From Microbacterium sp. ProA8 (GTDB taxonomy: Bacteria > Actinomycetota > Actinomycetes > Actinomycetales > Microbacteriaceae), in NCBI RefSeq assembly GCF_039905635.1, contig NZ_CP157000.1, forward strand, positions 3,286,001 to 3,350,000: 64,000 nt of DNA. Direction: 5' to 3'. Positions within the stretch are counted from its first letter, which is position 1; every line of letters starts with the position of its first letter. A program made the translations under genes and the position numbers. Below are positions 51,287 through 60,585 of the stretch, piece after piece. A model generated the notes under the pieces. The model saw only the letters and a list, made by a program, of their open reading frames with translations, ran no database searches and was not told the origin of the DNA.

Positions 51287-52504
51287 CTAGCCGATCCCGA
51301 GCAGGCGCTCGACGAACCAGACCAGCCCCACCACGGTCACGCCCGCGGCGATGACGACTCCGACGACCAGACCCGTTCTCGGGGCCGCCTTGCGGACCGC
51401 CAGCAGGATGGGGAACGTCACGACGATGATCGCCACCTGCACGGCTTCGATCCCCAGATTGAAAACGAGCAGCGCACCGAGCAGCGACCAGGACGAGGGC
51501 TCGTGGATGCCGAGGGCGCCGGCGAAGCCGACCCCGTGGAGCAGCCCGAATCCGAAGACCACGGCGAATCGTGCCATCTGGGTGCGGTCGAACCCGGTGT
51601 CGGTCGGCGATGCGTACAGCTGCGCCGGCTCTCGGCGCTGACGCCACACCCGCCAGAGATACCAGCAGCCGACCACCGCGATCGACAGCGCGATGAGCGG
51701 CTCCACGAGCGCGGCGGGCAACGACACGATCCCCAGCGCGGCGAGGATGAATGTCACGGAGTGCGCGACGGTGAAGGCCGTCGCCGCCAGCACGATGTCA
51801 CGCAGACGGCGGGAGCCGACGATGAGGGCGAGGAGGAACAGGATGTGGTCGATGCCGAACAGCAGGTGCTCGGATCCGAGCACGAAGAACCGCCCGAGTC
51901 GTTCGAACAGCGCCTGCTCCGTGCTGAACGCCGGCTCCTGGCGCGTCAATGTCGCACTGCCCGAGGTGTGATCGACGGCGTACTCGACGATCGTGACGGT
52001 GCCCCGCACGAAGCCCTCCTCGTCGGGAAAGAGCGCGCTGCGCAGCTCGTGCGCGGCAGCCTGCTCGCAGACGTAGTCGAGCGTGAGCACGGCGTACGGC
52101 ACGTCGTGCCGCTCGGTGACCCTCAGCGCGCCGGTGCGCTCCGGCACGCACGGGACGTCGTCCGCCGAGACCTCGAGACGTTCGGTCACGTAGTCGACGA
52201 TCGCCTCGGGATGCGCGTTGAGCGCGTCAGCCTCTTCGCCGGTGCCGAAGACGTCCATGCCGTCCTCGAAGAACTCCGGCGCGTCCTCGGCGTCGGACAC
52301 GGACAGCACCAGCAGGTCGTACTCCAGTCCGATCTCGGCACGGACCACCCCCGGCACCGGTGCCGTCGCATCCACGTACACGGTCGTGGTGAACCCGTGG
52401 CCGTGGGCAGAGGCAGGAGTGAAGAGGACGGATGCCGCAGCGGAGGCGACGGCGATGGCGATGGGGATCGCGGCCAGCCGATGGCGGCGTATCAGCGCGG
52501 TCAA
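51287..52504 (-). CDS. HupE/UreJ-like membrane protein with secreted N-terminal domain
   Basis: The 405-residue protein has a signal peptide (cleavage near residue 33, before HGHGF), an extracytoplasmic domain of about 140 residues with two cysteines, then seven membrane helices with the family motif GSEHLLFGIDHILFLLALI and VAHSVTFILAALG, and the histidines LHGVGFAGALG that may bind nickel or cobalt. The TTG start at 52504 is preferred to an earlier ATG because AAGGAG lies 5 nt upstream. Members may transport Ni/Co; substrate here is unknown. Confidence 0.8.
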   Translation of the reverse strand: MTALIRRHRLAAIPIAIAVASAAASVLFTPASAHGHGFTTTVYVDATAPVPGVVRAEIGLEYDLLVLSVSDAEDAPEFFEDGMDVFGTGEEADALNAHPEAIVDYVTERLEVSADDVPCVPERTGALRVTERHDVPYAVLTLDYVCEQAAAHELRSALFPDEEGFVRGTVTIVEYAVDHTSGSATLTRQEPAFSTEQALFERLGRFFVLGSEHLLFGIDHILFLLALIVGSRRLRDIVLAATAFTVAHSVTFILAALGIVSLPAALVEPLIALSIAVVGCWYLWRVWRQRREPAQLYASPTDTGFDRTQMARFAVVFGFGLLHGVGFAGALGIHEPSSWSLLGALLVFNLGIEAVQVAIIVVTFPILLAVRKAAPRTGLVVGVVIAAGVTVVGLVWFVERLLGIG

Positions 52505-52602
52505 GCGGGCTCCTTCACAGACAGGGTGATGCTCGTTCATGCAGATGAACGGCGTGGGATCGCGGGGAGAACACCTCGGAATCCTCGGCCGTCGGCGCGC
52601 GG

Positions 52603-52642
52603 GAGGGCCTGCTCCCCGCGGTGCAGCGGGGAACAGGCCCTC
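52603..52642 (-). terminator. Terminator after the metallophosphoesterase gene
   Basis: GAGGGCCTGCTCCCCGC pairs with GCGGGGAACAGGCCCTC, one mismatch, 6-nt loop. It lies after the stop at 52657 and isolates the HupE gene. Confidence 0.85.
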
Positions 52643-52656
52643 TCGAGGGTCTCCGC

Positions 52657-55600
52657 CTACTCCGACGAGGGAGGCGTCTGCTCCACCGTCGGCGACGGCT
52701 CCGGGGCGGGAGTCGTCACCGGGCTCGGCGTGGGCGTCGGGGTCGGCGTCGCGTACGGCGCCAGCTCAGGAGTGACCTGCCTCTCAGCTGTCGCCTTGTC
52801 GCCGGTCACGAACACGCTCGGCAGTGACGGCGTCTCGCCGCCGCCGACCGACCGGGCCACGACGAACCACGCGTAGGCGGTGTTCTTCTTCAGGCCCGTC
52901 CACGTCACTGAGGCCACCTGACCCGAGGCGGCGGTCGTCTCGCCGATGACCGCGATCGGGTTGTAGAGCGCGAGCGAATCCGTGCGGAAGCTCGTCGTAC
53001 GCGAGGTGAGATCGACCGGCAGCACCATGTTGTCGGCCTCCGGCAGGTACCGCAGCGCCGGGTCGTACTCGTCGGCGCCGAACTCGCCGAGGAACGGCGA
53101 GTACGTGTCGACGAGCATCTCCGACCGGTCCACGTCGAACTGCAGCAGACGCAGGAAGCTGGCGCCGAAGCGCAGCTTGTCGGTGGGCGCGTATCCGCCG
53201 ATCCCGGTCAGGCCCAGCTGCTCGGCAGAGACCGTGAACGCCTGGTAGTCCGCGAGCAGCTCGACGACTCCGTGGCCGACCTGGCCGACCTCGGGCTTGA
53301 CGTTCGTACCCAGGCCGTGGATGTGCCCCGCGAGGATGAGGAACACGTTCGGGTTGGGTTCGACGATCTTCTTGTACAGCAGAGCACCGTCGGGAGCCGC
53401 GTAGCCGGAGTTGCGTCCGTCGGTCTGAGCGCTCGCGGCGAGGTAGTCGTGCGAGAGCAGGATGCCGTTGCGATCCGGGTAGCGAGCGAAGATCTCCGCC
53501 GCCCACGCTGTCTCCTCGTTGGTGACACCGTAGGACAGCCCTACCGCGACGAAGTCGAGGCCGCCGGCCGAGAACAGGGTGTAGTTGTTCTGGTTGTCGC
53601 CCTCGCGCCACGGTCCGCCGTACTCGGCGTCGATCCACGCGTCGTCCGCCGCCTCGTAACGGTCGGGGCCGAAGTACTGGTTGTACAGGGCCTCGGGGCC
53701 GTTCTCGGTGCCGGAGCGGTTGTCGTGGTTCCCCGCGATCACCTGATTGGTGACCCCGGCGTCGTCGAGAATCGCCTGCTGACGCGATGACACCTCGAAC
53801 TCGCCGATCACCTGCTGCATCATCGCCTCGTCCGCGGGCGTGCGGATGTTGTTCTCGATGATGTCGCCGGTGTGTGCGACGTACTCGATCTTGCGGTCCG
53901 CGGCGTTGTCGGCGATCCAGCGGGTGGTGTCACCGTACGCCTTCTCCCAGATCGCACGCTCGGCCGCCGTCTCCTGCTCGACGGCCCCCTCCGACAGGTA
54001 CTGTGTGTCGGTGAAGTGCGCGATCGAGAAGTCGTACGACGCGGGGTCGGCGAAGCCCTCCTCGCCGGGGTCGATCTCATCGGCGAAGGGATCCTCACCG
54101 GTGATCATGACGTGCACCTGCTGGCCGTCGATGTAGCGGGCGTCGACCAGCGAGGTGAGCACCGTGTTGCCCTCGAGGGCGCCTCGCGAGCTGGCGAGGA
54201 CGTCCCACGCCGCCGCCTGGAGGTTCCAGGCGCGCAGCGCGACGACGCGGGTCGGGTCGATGACCCCCTCCCAGCGCAGCACCGGATCGGCGACCTGTCC
54301 CTTGAGCTGCACGTCGAACCGCTGGTACGTCACGTCGCGGCCCACCGGCGAGTCCAGCGTGACGCCGTCACCCGGGGCCAGCGACTTCGTGGAGCCGATG
54401 TTCGACTCGCCGGCGACCCCGAGGCTGGTCGGCACGTCGGTCGAGGTGCCCTGCCATCCCTGGTTGGGCGTGAGGATCTCGGCCTGCGAGAAGGTCGCCG
54501 TGACGTCACCGCCGTCGGGCTCGCCGACGGTCGCGCCGAGCGTCACCGATCCCGAGACTCCGCCCGTGCCGGTCGTCGGCGTGAGGTCCGTCGGCACGTC
54601 GGGGATGCCCGCCGACGAGAACGCCACCTCGCGCTGCGCCGAGTTGCCGAGCGAGTCGGTCGCCGTCACGGCGATCGTGTGCTGACCGGCCGAAAGGCCC
54701 GGTCCGACGAGATCGCCGAGGGCGACCGGGGCGCCGTCGAGCGTGAGCTCGGGCGTACCCATCAGACCAGAGGCGTCCTCGAGCTGCACGTCGAGCGCCA
54801 CCGCCGAGGTGATCGTCGTACCGACGGCAGGAGTGCTCGACGAGATCACCGGAGCGGTGTTGTCGGTCAGCAGCTGGCGCGTCGCGGTCTCACCGGTGGT
54901 CGACGTGGCGGCGATCGTGTGAGCACCGTCCGTGAGGGAGGCGGTGTCGACCTCTGCGCGCAGGCCCTGTGCCGAGGCATCCGTCACCAGGAAGTGGACG
55001 TCGATCTCGGCGAACGAGTTGACGTTCGAACCGCATGTGCCGTCTCCCATCGCGTACGACGCCTTCAGGCGCTGACCCGTCGCGGTGCCGGCGGCCGGCG
55101 TGAGCGCGAGGTTCGAGATCGTGAAGTCGTCGCGGTTGCAGCCGGTCTCGGTGGTGCCGGTCACGACGTCGATCGTGTTCCAGCCGGGCAGCAGCCACTC
55201 GTTCGGGATGACGATGTCGACCCGCTCGCCGACGTGGACGCCGCCGAGCAGCTGAGGGATCCCGTTGACGTAGAGCATGTTGGCGAACACGTCGTCGATC
55301 GAGTTGGTTCCGACGTCGAAGCTGAACGTCGCCTCGCCGGAACCGAGGGTGGGCAGGGTCGAGACCGCGGGAGCGTCGATCGTCCAGCTCGTGTCGGCCC
55401 GGGCGAGGGCGGTCGTCGAGGAGCCGCAGTTGCCGTCGCCCATCGAATACGACGTAGCGACATTCCGACCGGCAGCGGTGCCGTCGCTGACCTGCAGTGC
55501 GAGCTCGGTGACGGTGAAGTCGTCGAGGTTCGCGCCGCAGCTCGAGCTCACGTCGCCTGCGACGATGGCTACGGCGTTGTCACCCGGAACGAGGTAGCGG

Positions 55601-56697
55601 TTGGGAACCGGCACCTCGACCCGCTGGTTGACCCAGTCGCCGAGGATGTCGACTTTGTGCCCGTTGACCAGCAGGTGGTTCTGGTACCGGTGCTCAATCG
55701 AGTTCGAGCCCACCGTGAACGCGAAGATCGACGACCCGGCGCCGAGCGAGACCGCCGCGGGAGCCGGGGCGCCGTCGACCGTGAGGGCGCTCACGCCGCC
55801 GTCGCCGCTCGCTGGCAGCGACGCCGAGACGGTCTGCACGCCGCGGGTCAGGGTGCCGTCTTCCGGCGAGACCTGCGGAGCGCCGACCGGCGCGTTGTTG
55901 ACCGAGACGGCGTGCGCCACGGTGCCGCCCGCGGCGGTCGTCGCGACGATCTCGTGCTGTCCATTGGCCAGCGCGGTCGTGTCTACGTCGGCTGTCAGGC
56001 CGGTCGAGGCGAGCGGAGCGCCGAGCACGAAGAACGACAGCTCCGCGTGGGTGATGTCGCCTGTCTGCGTGCCGCAGTCTCCGTCGCCGAAGTTGAGCGT
56101 GAACGGGTTGTCCTCACCGTCGGCGACCTCGCCGAGCAGTTCGAGGCTGACGTCCGTGACGACGAAGTCGTCGTAGTTCACGCCGCATGCCGCATCCGCG
56201 GTGCCGGCGAAGATCTCGATGGTGTTCTCGCCCGTGACGAGCCAATCGTTCGGGATCGGGATGTCGACCCGCTCGGATACCCACGTGCGGTCCTGATCGA
56301 TGCGGTGCCCGTTCACGATGAGGTAGTTCGCGTACGACAGGGCGGCCGAGTTGCTGCCGACGTCGAACAGCAGGTGCGACAGGCCCGGTGTCGGCGACAC
56401 AGTCAACTCCTGGCCGTCGATCGTGAGGTTCGTCACGGGGTCGCCTGCGGTGGTCGCGTCCGAGGCGACGGTGACCGTCCCCTCGACCCAGGAGCCGTCC
56501 GCCGGCGTCAGCGTCGGTGCGACGGGAGGTGCCTCAGGGCTGGGCTTCGCCGTGGAGAGCGGTGCAGCGGATGCCGCGGGTGCCGCCAATCCGGTGACGA
56601 GGAGCGCGGCCGCGATGCCCGCAGCCGTCACCCTTGTCTTCGTCCAGTGTGTGCGTTGCGCCCCGCTGGGGTCGGGGCGTCTCGAACTCGGCCGCAT
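52657..56697 (-). CDS. Large secreted metallophosphoesterase with three tandem novel-looking domains
   Basis: The 1346-residue secreted protein has a signal peptide (cleavage near residue 45), then three repeats of about 110 residues (about 109-220, 325-434 and 457-568) sharing a GSNS core, VNGH, PVPNRYLVPG-type turns, and a Cys pair in CGxNxDDF and GDGxCG. Ig-like linkers follow. Residues about 890-1190 are a calcineurin-like phosphoesterase with HFTDTQYL, HTGDIIEN (GD near 944), GNHD (near 989), SHDY and GHIHG. A Pro/Thr-rich C-terminus has no LPXTG sorting signal. ATG at 56697 has AAAGGA 9 nt upstream. It may cleave phosphoesters outside the cell. Confidence 0.85.
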   Translation of the reverse strand: MRPSSRRPDPSGAQRTHWTKTRVTAAGIAAALLVTGLAAPAASAAPLSTAKPSPEAPPVAPTLTPADGSWVEGTVTVASDATTAGDPVTNLTIDGQELTVSPTPGLSHLLFDVGSNSAALSYANYLIVNGHRIDQDRTWVSERVDIPIPNDWLVTGENTIEIFAGTADAACGVNYDDFVVTDVSLELLGEVADGEDNPFTLNFGDGDCGTQTGDITHAELSFFVLGAPLASTGLTADVDTTALANGQHEIVATTAAGGTVAHAVSVNNAPVGAPQVSPEDGTLTRGVQTVSASLPASGDGGVSALTVDGAPAPAAVSLGAGSSIFAFTVGSNSIEHRYQNHLLVNGHKVDILGDWVNQRVEVPVPNRYLVPGDNAVAIVAGDVSSSCGANLDDFTVTELALQVSDGTAAGRNVATSYSMGDGNCGSSTTALARADTSWTIDAPAVSTLPTLGSGEATFSFDVGTNSIDDVFANMLYVNGIPQLLGGVHVGERVDIVIPNEWLLPGWNTIDVVTGTTETGCNRDDFTISNLALTPAAGTATGQRLKASYAMGDGTCGSNVNSFAEIDVHFLVTDASAQGLRAEVDTASLTDGAHTIAATSTTGETATRQLLTDNTAPVISSSTPAVGTTITSAVALDVQLEDASGLMGTPELTLDGAPVALGDLVGPGLSAGQHTIAVTATDSLGNSAQREVAFSSAGIPDVPTDLTPTTGTGGVSGSVTLGATVGEPDGGDVTATFSQAEILTPNQGWQGTSTDVPTSLGVAGESNIGSTKSLAPGDGVTLDSPVGRDVTYQRFDVQLKGQVADPVLRWEGVIDPTRVVALRAWNLQAAAWDVLASSRGALEGNTVLTSLVDARYIDGQQVHVMITGEDPFADEIDPGEEGFADPASYDFSIAHFTDTQYLSEGAVEQETAAERAIWEKAYGDTTRWIADNAADRKIEYVAHTGDIIENNIRTPADEAMMQQVIGEFEVSSRQQAILDDAGVTNQVIAGNHDNRSGTENGPEALYNQYFGPDRYEAADDAWIDAEYGGPWREGDNQNNYTLFSAGGLDFVAVGLSYGVTNEETAWAAEIFARYPDRNGILLSHDYLAASAQTDGRNSGYAAPDGALLYKKIVEPNPNVFLILAGHIHGLGTNVKPEVGQVGHGVVELLADYQAFTVSAEQLGLTGIGGYAPTDKLRFGASFLRLLQFDVDRSEMLVDTYSPFLGEFGADEYDPALRYLPEADNMVLPVDLTSRTTSFRTDSLALYNPIAVIGETTAASGQVASVTWTGLKKNTAYAWFVVARSVGGGETPSLPSVFVTGDKATAERQVTPELAPYATPTPTPTPSPVTTPAPEPSPTVEQTPPSSE

Positions 56698-56873
56698 GCG
56701 CGCGCCGTCCTTTCCTCTGGGAGTGGAGGGCGCACGACTCCCGGTGGGGACTCGGGGTGCACGCCCGCTCGACACGCTGGCCGCGCCGGGTGAACGCCAG
56801 GAGAGCGGAAAGCGACGAGCAGGCGGCGGAAATGGGGCTTGTCAACGGCTCCCGGGCCGGCGTGAGCACGCCG

Positions 56874-56879
56874 TAGCAT
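56874..56879 (+). promoter_or_regulatory. Leaderless -10 hexamer TAGCAT
   Basis: TAGCAT lies 6 nt before an ATG at 56886 that opens only an 18-codon frame upstream of the hydrolase gene. Confidence 0.5.
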
Positions 56880-56885
56880 GACCGG

Positions 56886-56942
56886 ATGGCGTCGGCGGAG
56901 CAGAGGGCACGGGTCACCACGGAGCGAGACGTCCATGCCTGA
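56886..56942 (+). CDS. Possible 18-residue leader peptide coupled to the hydrolase gene
   Basis: A leaderless-type ATG (TAGCAT 6 nt upstream) starts a frame MASAEQRARVTTERDVHA whose TGA (56940-56942) overlaps the hydrolase ATG at 56935. Ribosomes finishing this peptide could restart on the hydrolase. No repeated rare codon run is present, so it is unlikely to be an attenuator of the amino-acid type. Confidence 0.4.
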   Translation: MASAEQRARVTTERDVHA

Positions 56943-57690
56943 CCGGGCGCGACCGGCCCAGTGGCGCGTCGATGTCGGAGACCTCGTGTTCCGGGTGCTG
57001 TCGTCCGTCGCACCGGAGAGCCGCGAACCCGCGATCGTGCTCGTGCACGGCATCGGCGTGTCCCACCGCTACCTCTCGCGGCTGCACGACGAGCTGGCGG
57101 CCCGCCGTACCGTCTTCTCGATCGATCTGCCGGGCTTCGGCGGGCTCCCGAAGCCTCGCCGCGACCTGGACGTGCCCGAGATGGCGCACGCTCTCGGGCA
57201 GGTCGTGGCGGGACTCGGCGTCGGACCGGTGGTGCTCCTCGGCCATTCGATGGGATGCCAGTGGGTCGTCGAAGCGGCTCTCCAGCGCCCCGACCTCGTC
57301 ACGACGGTGGTGGCGATGGGGCCGGTCGCAGATGACCGGCACCGGACCATGATCGGCCAGACGCGCGCGCTCGCGGTCGACACCCTGGGTGAGCCTCCGT
57401 CAGTGAACGTGATCGTGTTCACCGACTACCTGCGCTGCGGAGTCCCCTGGTATCTGACGCAGTTGCGGCACATGCTCGCCTATCGGCTGGAAGAGCGCGT
57501 GCCCGACCTCGCCGTGCCCCTCCTCCTCATCCGGGGCGGCGCCGACCCGATCGCCGGACTCGAATGGTGCCGGCGGCTTCGCCGGAGCGCTCCGACAGCT
57601 CAACAAGTGCTCATCCCGCGACACCACCATGTCGCACAGCACTCGTCACCGAAGGCCGTCGCCTCGGCGATCCTGACGCTCGCCTCGTGA
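56935..57690 (+). CDS. Alpha/beta hydrolase
   Basis: The 251-residue protein has the hydrolase core: VLVHGIGVSHRYLSRL (oxyanion loop), the nucleophile serine in LLGHSMGCQWVVEAAL, an acid residue in RGGADPI and the catalytic His in PRHHHVAQH. Substrate unknown; esterase or lipase-like. ATG at 56935 was chosen because the family N-terminus begins there; it is probably translated by coupling to the short upstream frame. Confidence 0.85.
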   Translation: MPDRARPAQWRVDVGDLVFRVLSSVAPESREPAIVLVHGIGVSHRYLSRLHDELAARRTVFSIDLPGFGGLPKPRRDLDVPEMAHALGQVVAGLGVGPVVLLGHSMGCQWVVEAALQRPDLVTTVVAMGPVADDRHRTMIGQTRALAVDTLGEPPSVNVIVFTDYLRCGVPWYLTQLRHMLAYRLEERVPDLAVPLLLIRGGADPIAGLEWCRRLRRSAPTAQQVLIPRHHHVAQHSSPKAVASAILTLAS

Positions 57691-57744
57691 GGCCCGCCGA
57701 TCTCGAGGCCGACACTCCCGTTCGCCGACCACCGGAGGCGCGCC

Positions 57745-59763
57745 TCACGCGGGAAGGGGCAGTCGCGCCGCGACGGTCCAGCCGCCGGGCGACGGCCCGA
57801 CTTCGACGGTGCCGCCGAGCTCTTCGACACGTTCGGTGAGTGAGCGGATGCCGACACCCGGCGAGAACCCTGCGTCCGGCGTCCCGTCGTCGCGCACGAC
57901 GGCCTCCAGCGTCCCTGACCGGGCCGACAGCGCGACGACCACCCGGCTGGCGGTCGAGTGGCGGTTCGCATTGGCGATGGCCTCGACGACCACCCGGTAC
58001 GCGGCGAGCTCGACCGCCGGCGAGATCTCGGGCAGCGGACCGATTTCGAGCGTCACCGGGAGCCCCGCCAGATGCCCCGCCTGCTCGCGCAGCGCACCGA
58101 CGAGACCGTCACCGTCCAGCGCGACCGGTCGCAGGCCGTACACGACACGGCGCACCTCGGCGAGCGCTTCGCCGAGGTCGTCACGAGCCTGCGTCAGCAT
58201 CGAGTCGGCGCGCGCGGGTTCGTCGGGCACGAGGTTGCGTGCGGCGTCCACGTGCAGCGCCGCGCTCGTCAGCGTCGGGCCGAGACCGTCATGCAGGTCC
58301 CGATGCAGCGCCTTGCGCTCGGTCTCGCGCGCCTCCGCCGTCTGCGCGCGCGCGATACGCAGCTCGGCGACGAGCCGCTGCTCGCGCAGCACGAGCGCAA
58401 GCGACGGCGTGAGCAGCTCGAGGGTCCGACGGTCGGCTTCGTGGAGCCGCACCTCGCCCGCTCGCAGCGTCACGACGAGCACAGCGTCCCGGCCCAACGG
58501 AAGGGAATCGTGGGCGGCGTCCGCGGGATCGACACCGTCTGCCGCAACGACTCGACCGCCCGCGTGCACGGCGATCCGCGGCATCCGCAATGCCTGGCGC
58601 AGCTCGTGCAGCACCTCATCGAGCGTGTCCGCACTGATCGCCGCGCCGACCCGCCCCGCCGTTGTCGCAGGATCGTCGCGGGTGCCGTAGAAGAGCCGGC
58701 CGATTCCGCGCTGCGCCAGCAGTCGGAGGGGGTTGAACAGGAGAGCGACCAGCACGGCGGCGACCACGGCGACAGTCCGATCCGCGTCGGCCGGCACCAC
58801 CAGCGTGAGTGCGGCCACGAGTCCTGCGTAGAGGGCGACGACCACCGCGATGACGCTGCCGTAGACGAGCGTGCGCGACAGCACCACCCGGATGTCCAGG
58901 AGTCCCTCGCGGACGATCGCGATCGCGATCGCGATCGGCACGAACACGGTGCTGAACAGGAGCACGATCGGCCCGTCCCCGGTGACGAACCGCTGCAGGT
59001 TGAAGACGGCGATGGCGAGTATGGCGAGCATGAGCCACATGACCTGTCGCCGGGTGCGCGCATCGCCGCGCACGAAGCGCACGATGAGGGAAGCGACGGC
59101 GATCGGCAGGACCGCGAACCCCACGACGAGGCCCACGGCGTCGAGCGTCTGGGGATCCAGGCCCGCGATCGCCAGTATCGACATCGAACCCGGTTCACCC
59201 GGAATGGCCTCGAAGGGACCGACTACGGTCGACACGAGCACCCAGGCGATGGCGACGGTGAAGTACACCGCGGCCCAGCGCCACCGCCGCGAGAGCAGCC
59301 TTCCATCGGGGTAGTACAGCAGCGCGAGCATGAAGAGGGCGGGAAGCCCGAGCGTCCACGCGCCCAGGTACACCGTCGTCAGGGTTCGCGTGGTCCATTC
59401 CGGCCAGCCCTGGTCCAGCCCGAGCGTGGCGATCGGTGCGACAGCCGCCGAGACGAGGTGCCCCATACCGGCGACGGCCATGAGCACGCCGACCGGATGC
59501 CGCGGCCGGAACCATGCGATGAAGAGCCCCGATGCGGCGAGGGCGACGCCGACCACGAGGTTCGAGGCCGTGTACGAGCTCAGCCATTCGTCGAGGGACA
59601 TGCCGGCCACGATGGCGGCGACGACGGATGCCGCAACCAGTGCCACCATGCCGCTCCACGCGACGACGACTCCGGCGCGCCGGACGGCGGGAGCCGCGGT
59701 ACTGGCGGCGGCCCCGGCCGGATCGAGCGGTGCGCCCGCGTAGGCGGGCTCGGGCGTCGTCAC
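57745..59763 (-). CDS. Sensor histidine kinase (HisKA_3 type, ten membrane helices)
   Basis: The 672-residue kinase begins with about ten membrane helices (residues 30-350), a GAF-like linker (about 380-455), a coiled coil, H491 in LHRDLHDGLGPT, and an ATP-binding domain that includes AIANANRHS. The architecture resembles membrane-sensing kinases of the NarL class. The GTG start overlaps the regulator's stop by 4 bp (GTGA), giving an exceptional regulator-then-kinase order. Signal unknown. Confidence 0.88.
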   Translation of the reverse strand: MTTPEPAYAGAPLDPAGAAASTAAPAVRRAGVVVAWSGMVALVAASVVAAIVAGMSLDEWLSSYTASNLVVGVALAASGLFIAWFRPRHPVGVLMAVAGMGHLVSAAVAPIATLGLDQGWPEWTTRTLTTVYLGAWTLGLPALFMLALLYYPDGRLLSRRWRWAAVYFTVAIAWVLVSTVVGPFEAIPGEPGSMSILAIAGLDPQTLDAVGLVVGFAVLPIAVASLIVRFVRGDARTRRQVMWLMLAILAIAVFNLQRFVTGDGPIVLLFSTVFVPIAIAIAIVREGLLDIRVVLSRTLVYGSVIAVVVALYAGLVAALTLVVPADADRTVAVVAAVLVALLFNPLRLLAQRGIGRLFYGTRDDPATTAGRVGAAISADTLDEVLHELRQALRMPRIAVHAGGRVVAADGVDPADAAHDSLPLGRDAVLVVTLRAGEVRLHEADRRTLELLTPSLALVLREQRLVAELRIARAQTAEARETERKALHRDLHDGLGPTLTSAALHVDAARNLVPDEPARADSMLTQARDDLGEALAEVRRVVYGLRPVALDGDGLVGALREQAGHLAGLPVTLEIGPLPEISPAVELAAYRVVVEAIANANRHSTASRVVVALSARSGTLEAVVRDDGTPDAGFSPGVGIRSLTERVEELGGTVEVGPSPGGWTVAARLPLPA

Positions 59764-60413
59764 GTCCGCCTCCCCAGGCCCGCGTCCCTTGCCGTCACGA
59801 TCGCCTCGGCACGGGTGGCCACGCCGAGCTTGAGGAAGATCGCCGAGACGTGGTTGCCGACCGTCTTGGGCGCCACGCCCAGGCGCTCCGCGATCGCCGA
59901 GTTCGAGAGTCCCGCAGCGATGAGGTCCGTCACCTCGAGTTCGCGCGCCGTCAGCTGCGGCAGGGACGATCCCGCCGGCGTCGGTGCGATGTGCCGCAGC
60001 ACGCGGGAGGCTACGGAACTGCTGAAGATGGCCTCCCCGGCCGCGACAGCGCGGATCGCACGCTCGATCTCCTCCTGCTGCGCGCCCTTCAGCAGGTAGC
60101 CGCGCGCGCCGGCGGCGAGCGCGTCGGCGATGAGTGCGTCCTCGTCGAACATCGTCAGGACCAGGACGGCGACCTCCGGGTAGTCCTGAGCGATGCGCCG
60201 GGTCGCGGCGACGCCGTCGGTGCCCGCCATGCGCAGGTCCATCACGACCACATGCGGACGGCGAAGCGCGACCTCGCGCACGGCCGCCTCGCCGTCGTCG
60301 GCCCGACCGACGACCTCGATGCCCGGCAGCGTCTCGAAAAGCGCCGCCAGACCGGCCAGCACGACGGGGTGGTCGTCCACGAGGACGACCCGCGTGACGC
60401 CATCGCCGGCCAT
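59760..60413 (-). CDS. NarL/LuxR-family response regulator
   Basis: The 217-residue protein has a receiver domain (D13-D14 acidic pair, phospho-acceptor D59 in VVVMDLRMAG, lysine in GYLLKGA) and a LuxR helix-turn-helix (about 145-210; ELEVTDLIAAGLSNSAIAERLGVAPKTVGNHVSAIF). Start ATG at 60413. A perfect 18-bp palindrome upstream of the gene is a candidate for its binding site. Paired with the large kinase downstream. Confidence 0.9.
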   Translation of the reverse strand: MAGDGVTRVVLVDDHPVVLAGLAALFETLPGIEVVGRADDGEAAVREVALRRPHVVVMDLRMAGTDGVAATRRIAQDYPEVAVLVLTMFDEDALIADALAAGARGYLLKGAQQEEIERAIRAVAAGEAIFSSSVASRVLRHIAPTPAGSSLPQLTARELEVTDLIAAGLSNSAIAERLGVAPKTVGNHVSAIFLKLGVATRAEAIVTARDAGLGRRT

Positions 60414-60467
60414 GGCTTGATTCTGCCGCTCTGCCGCCCCGGCCCCTAGGGGTACGCCCCCAGGCCT

Positions 60468-60485
60468 TCCGGGAGATCTCCCGGA
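60468..60485. promoter_or_regulatory. 18-bp perfect palindrome upstream of the regulator
   Basis: TCCGGGAGATCTCCCGGA lies between the regulator and the divergent membrane-protein gene. A second dyad with CCCCTAGGGG lies 20 bp nearer the regulator. Both could bind the LuxR-type regulator and control the two divergent units. Confidence 0.6.
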
Positions 60486-60585
60486 CACCGCCCGGCGGTC
60501 CGGCCTGTGCCCTCAGGCCCGGAAGCCGCGCGACGACGACGATGTGGCGTGCGGCCGAAGCGCGGTCCGCAGAACGGAGCAGCTC

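Noticed and set aside
53872..56793. 973-codon open frame antisense to the metallophosphoesterase gene
   Set aside because: Frames this long are common opposite GC-rich genes; the product is Arg/Asp/Val low-complexity and has no domain, while the sense strand shows complete catalytic motifs.
60442..60458. CCCCTAGGGG dyad as a copper-repressor site
   Set aside because: It resembles the CsoR half-sites but lacks the ATACCCC/GGGGTAT pattern and lies in a two-component intergenic region, where a LuxR-type site is more likely.
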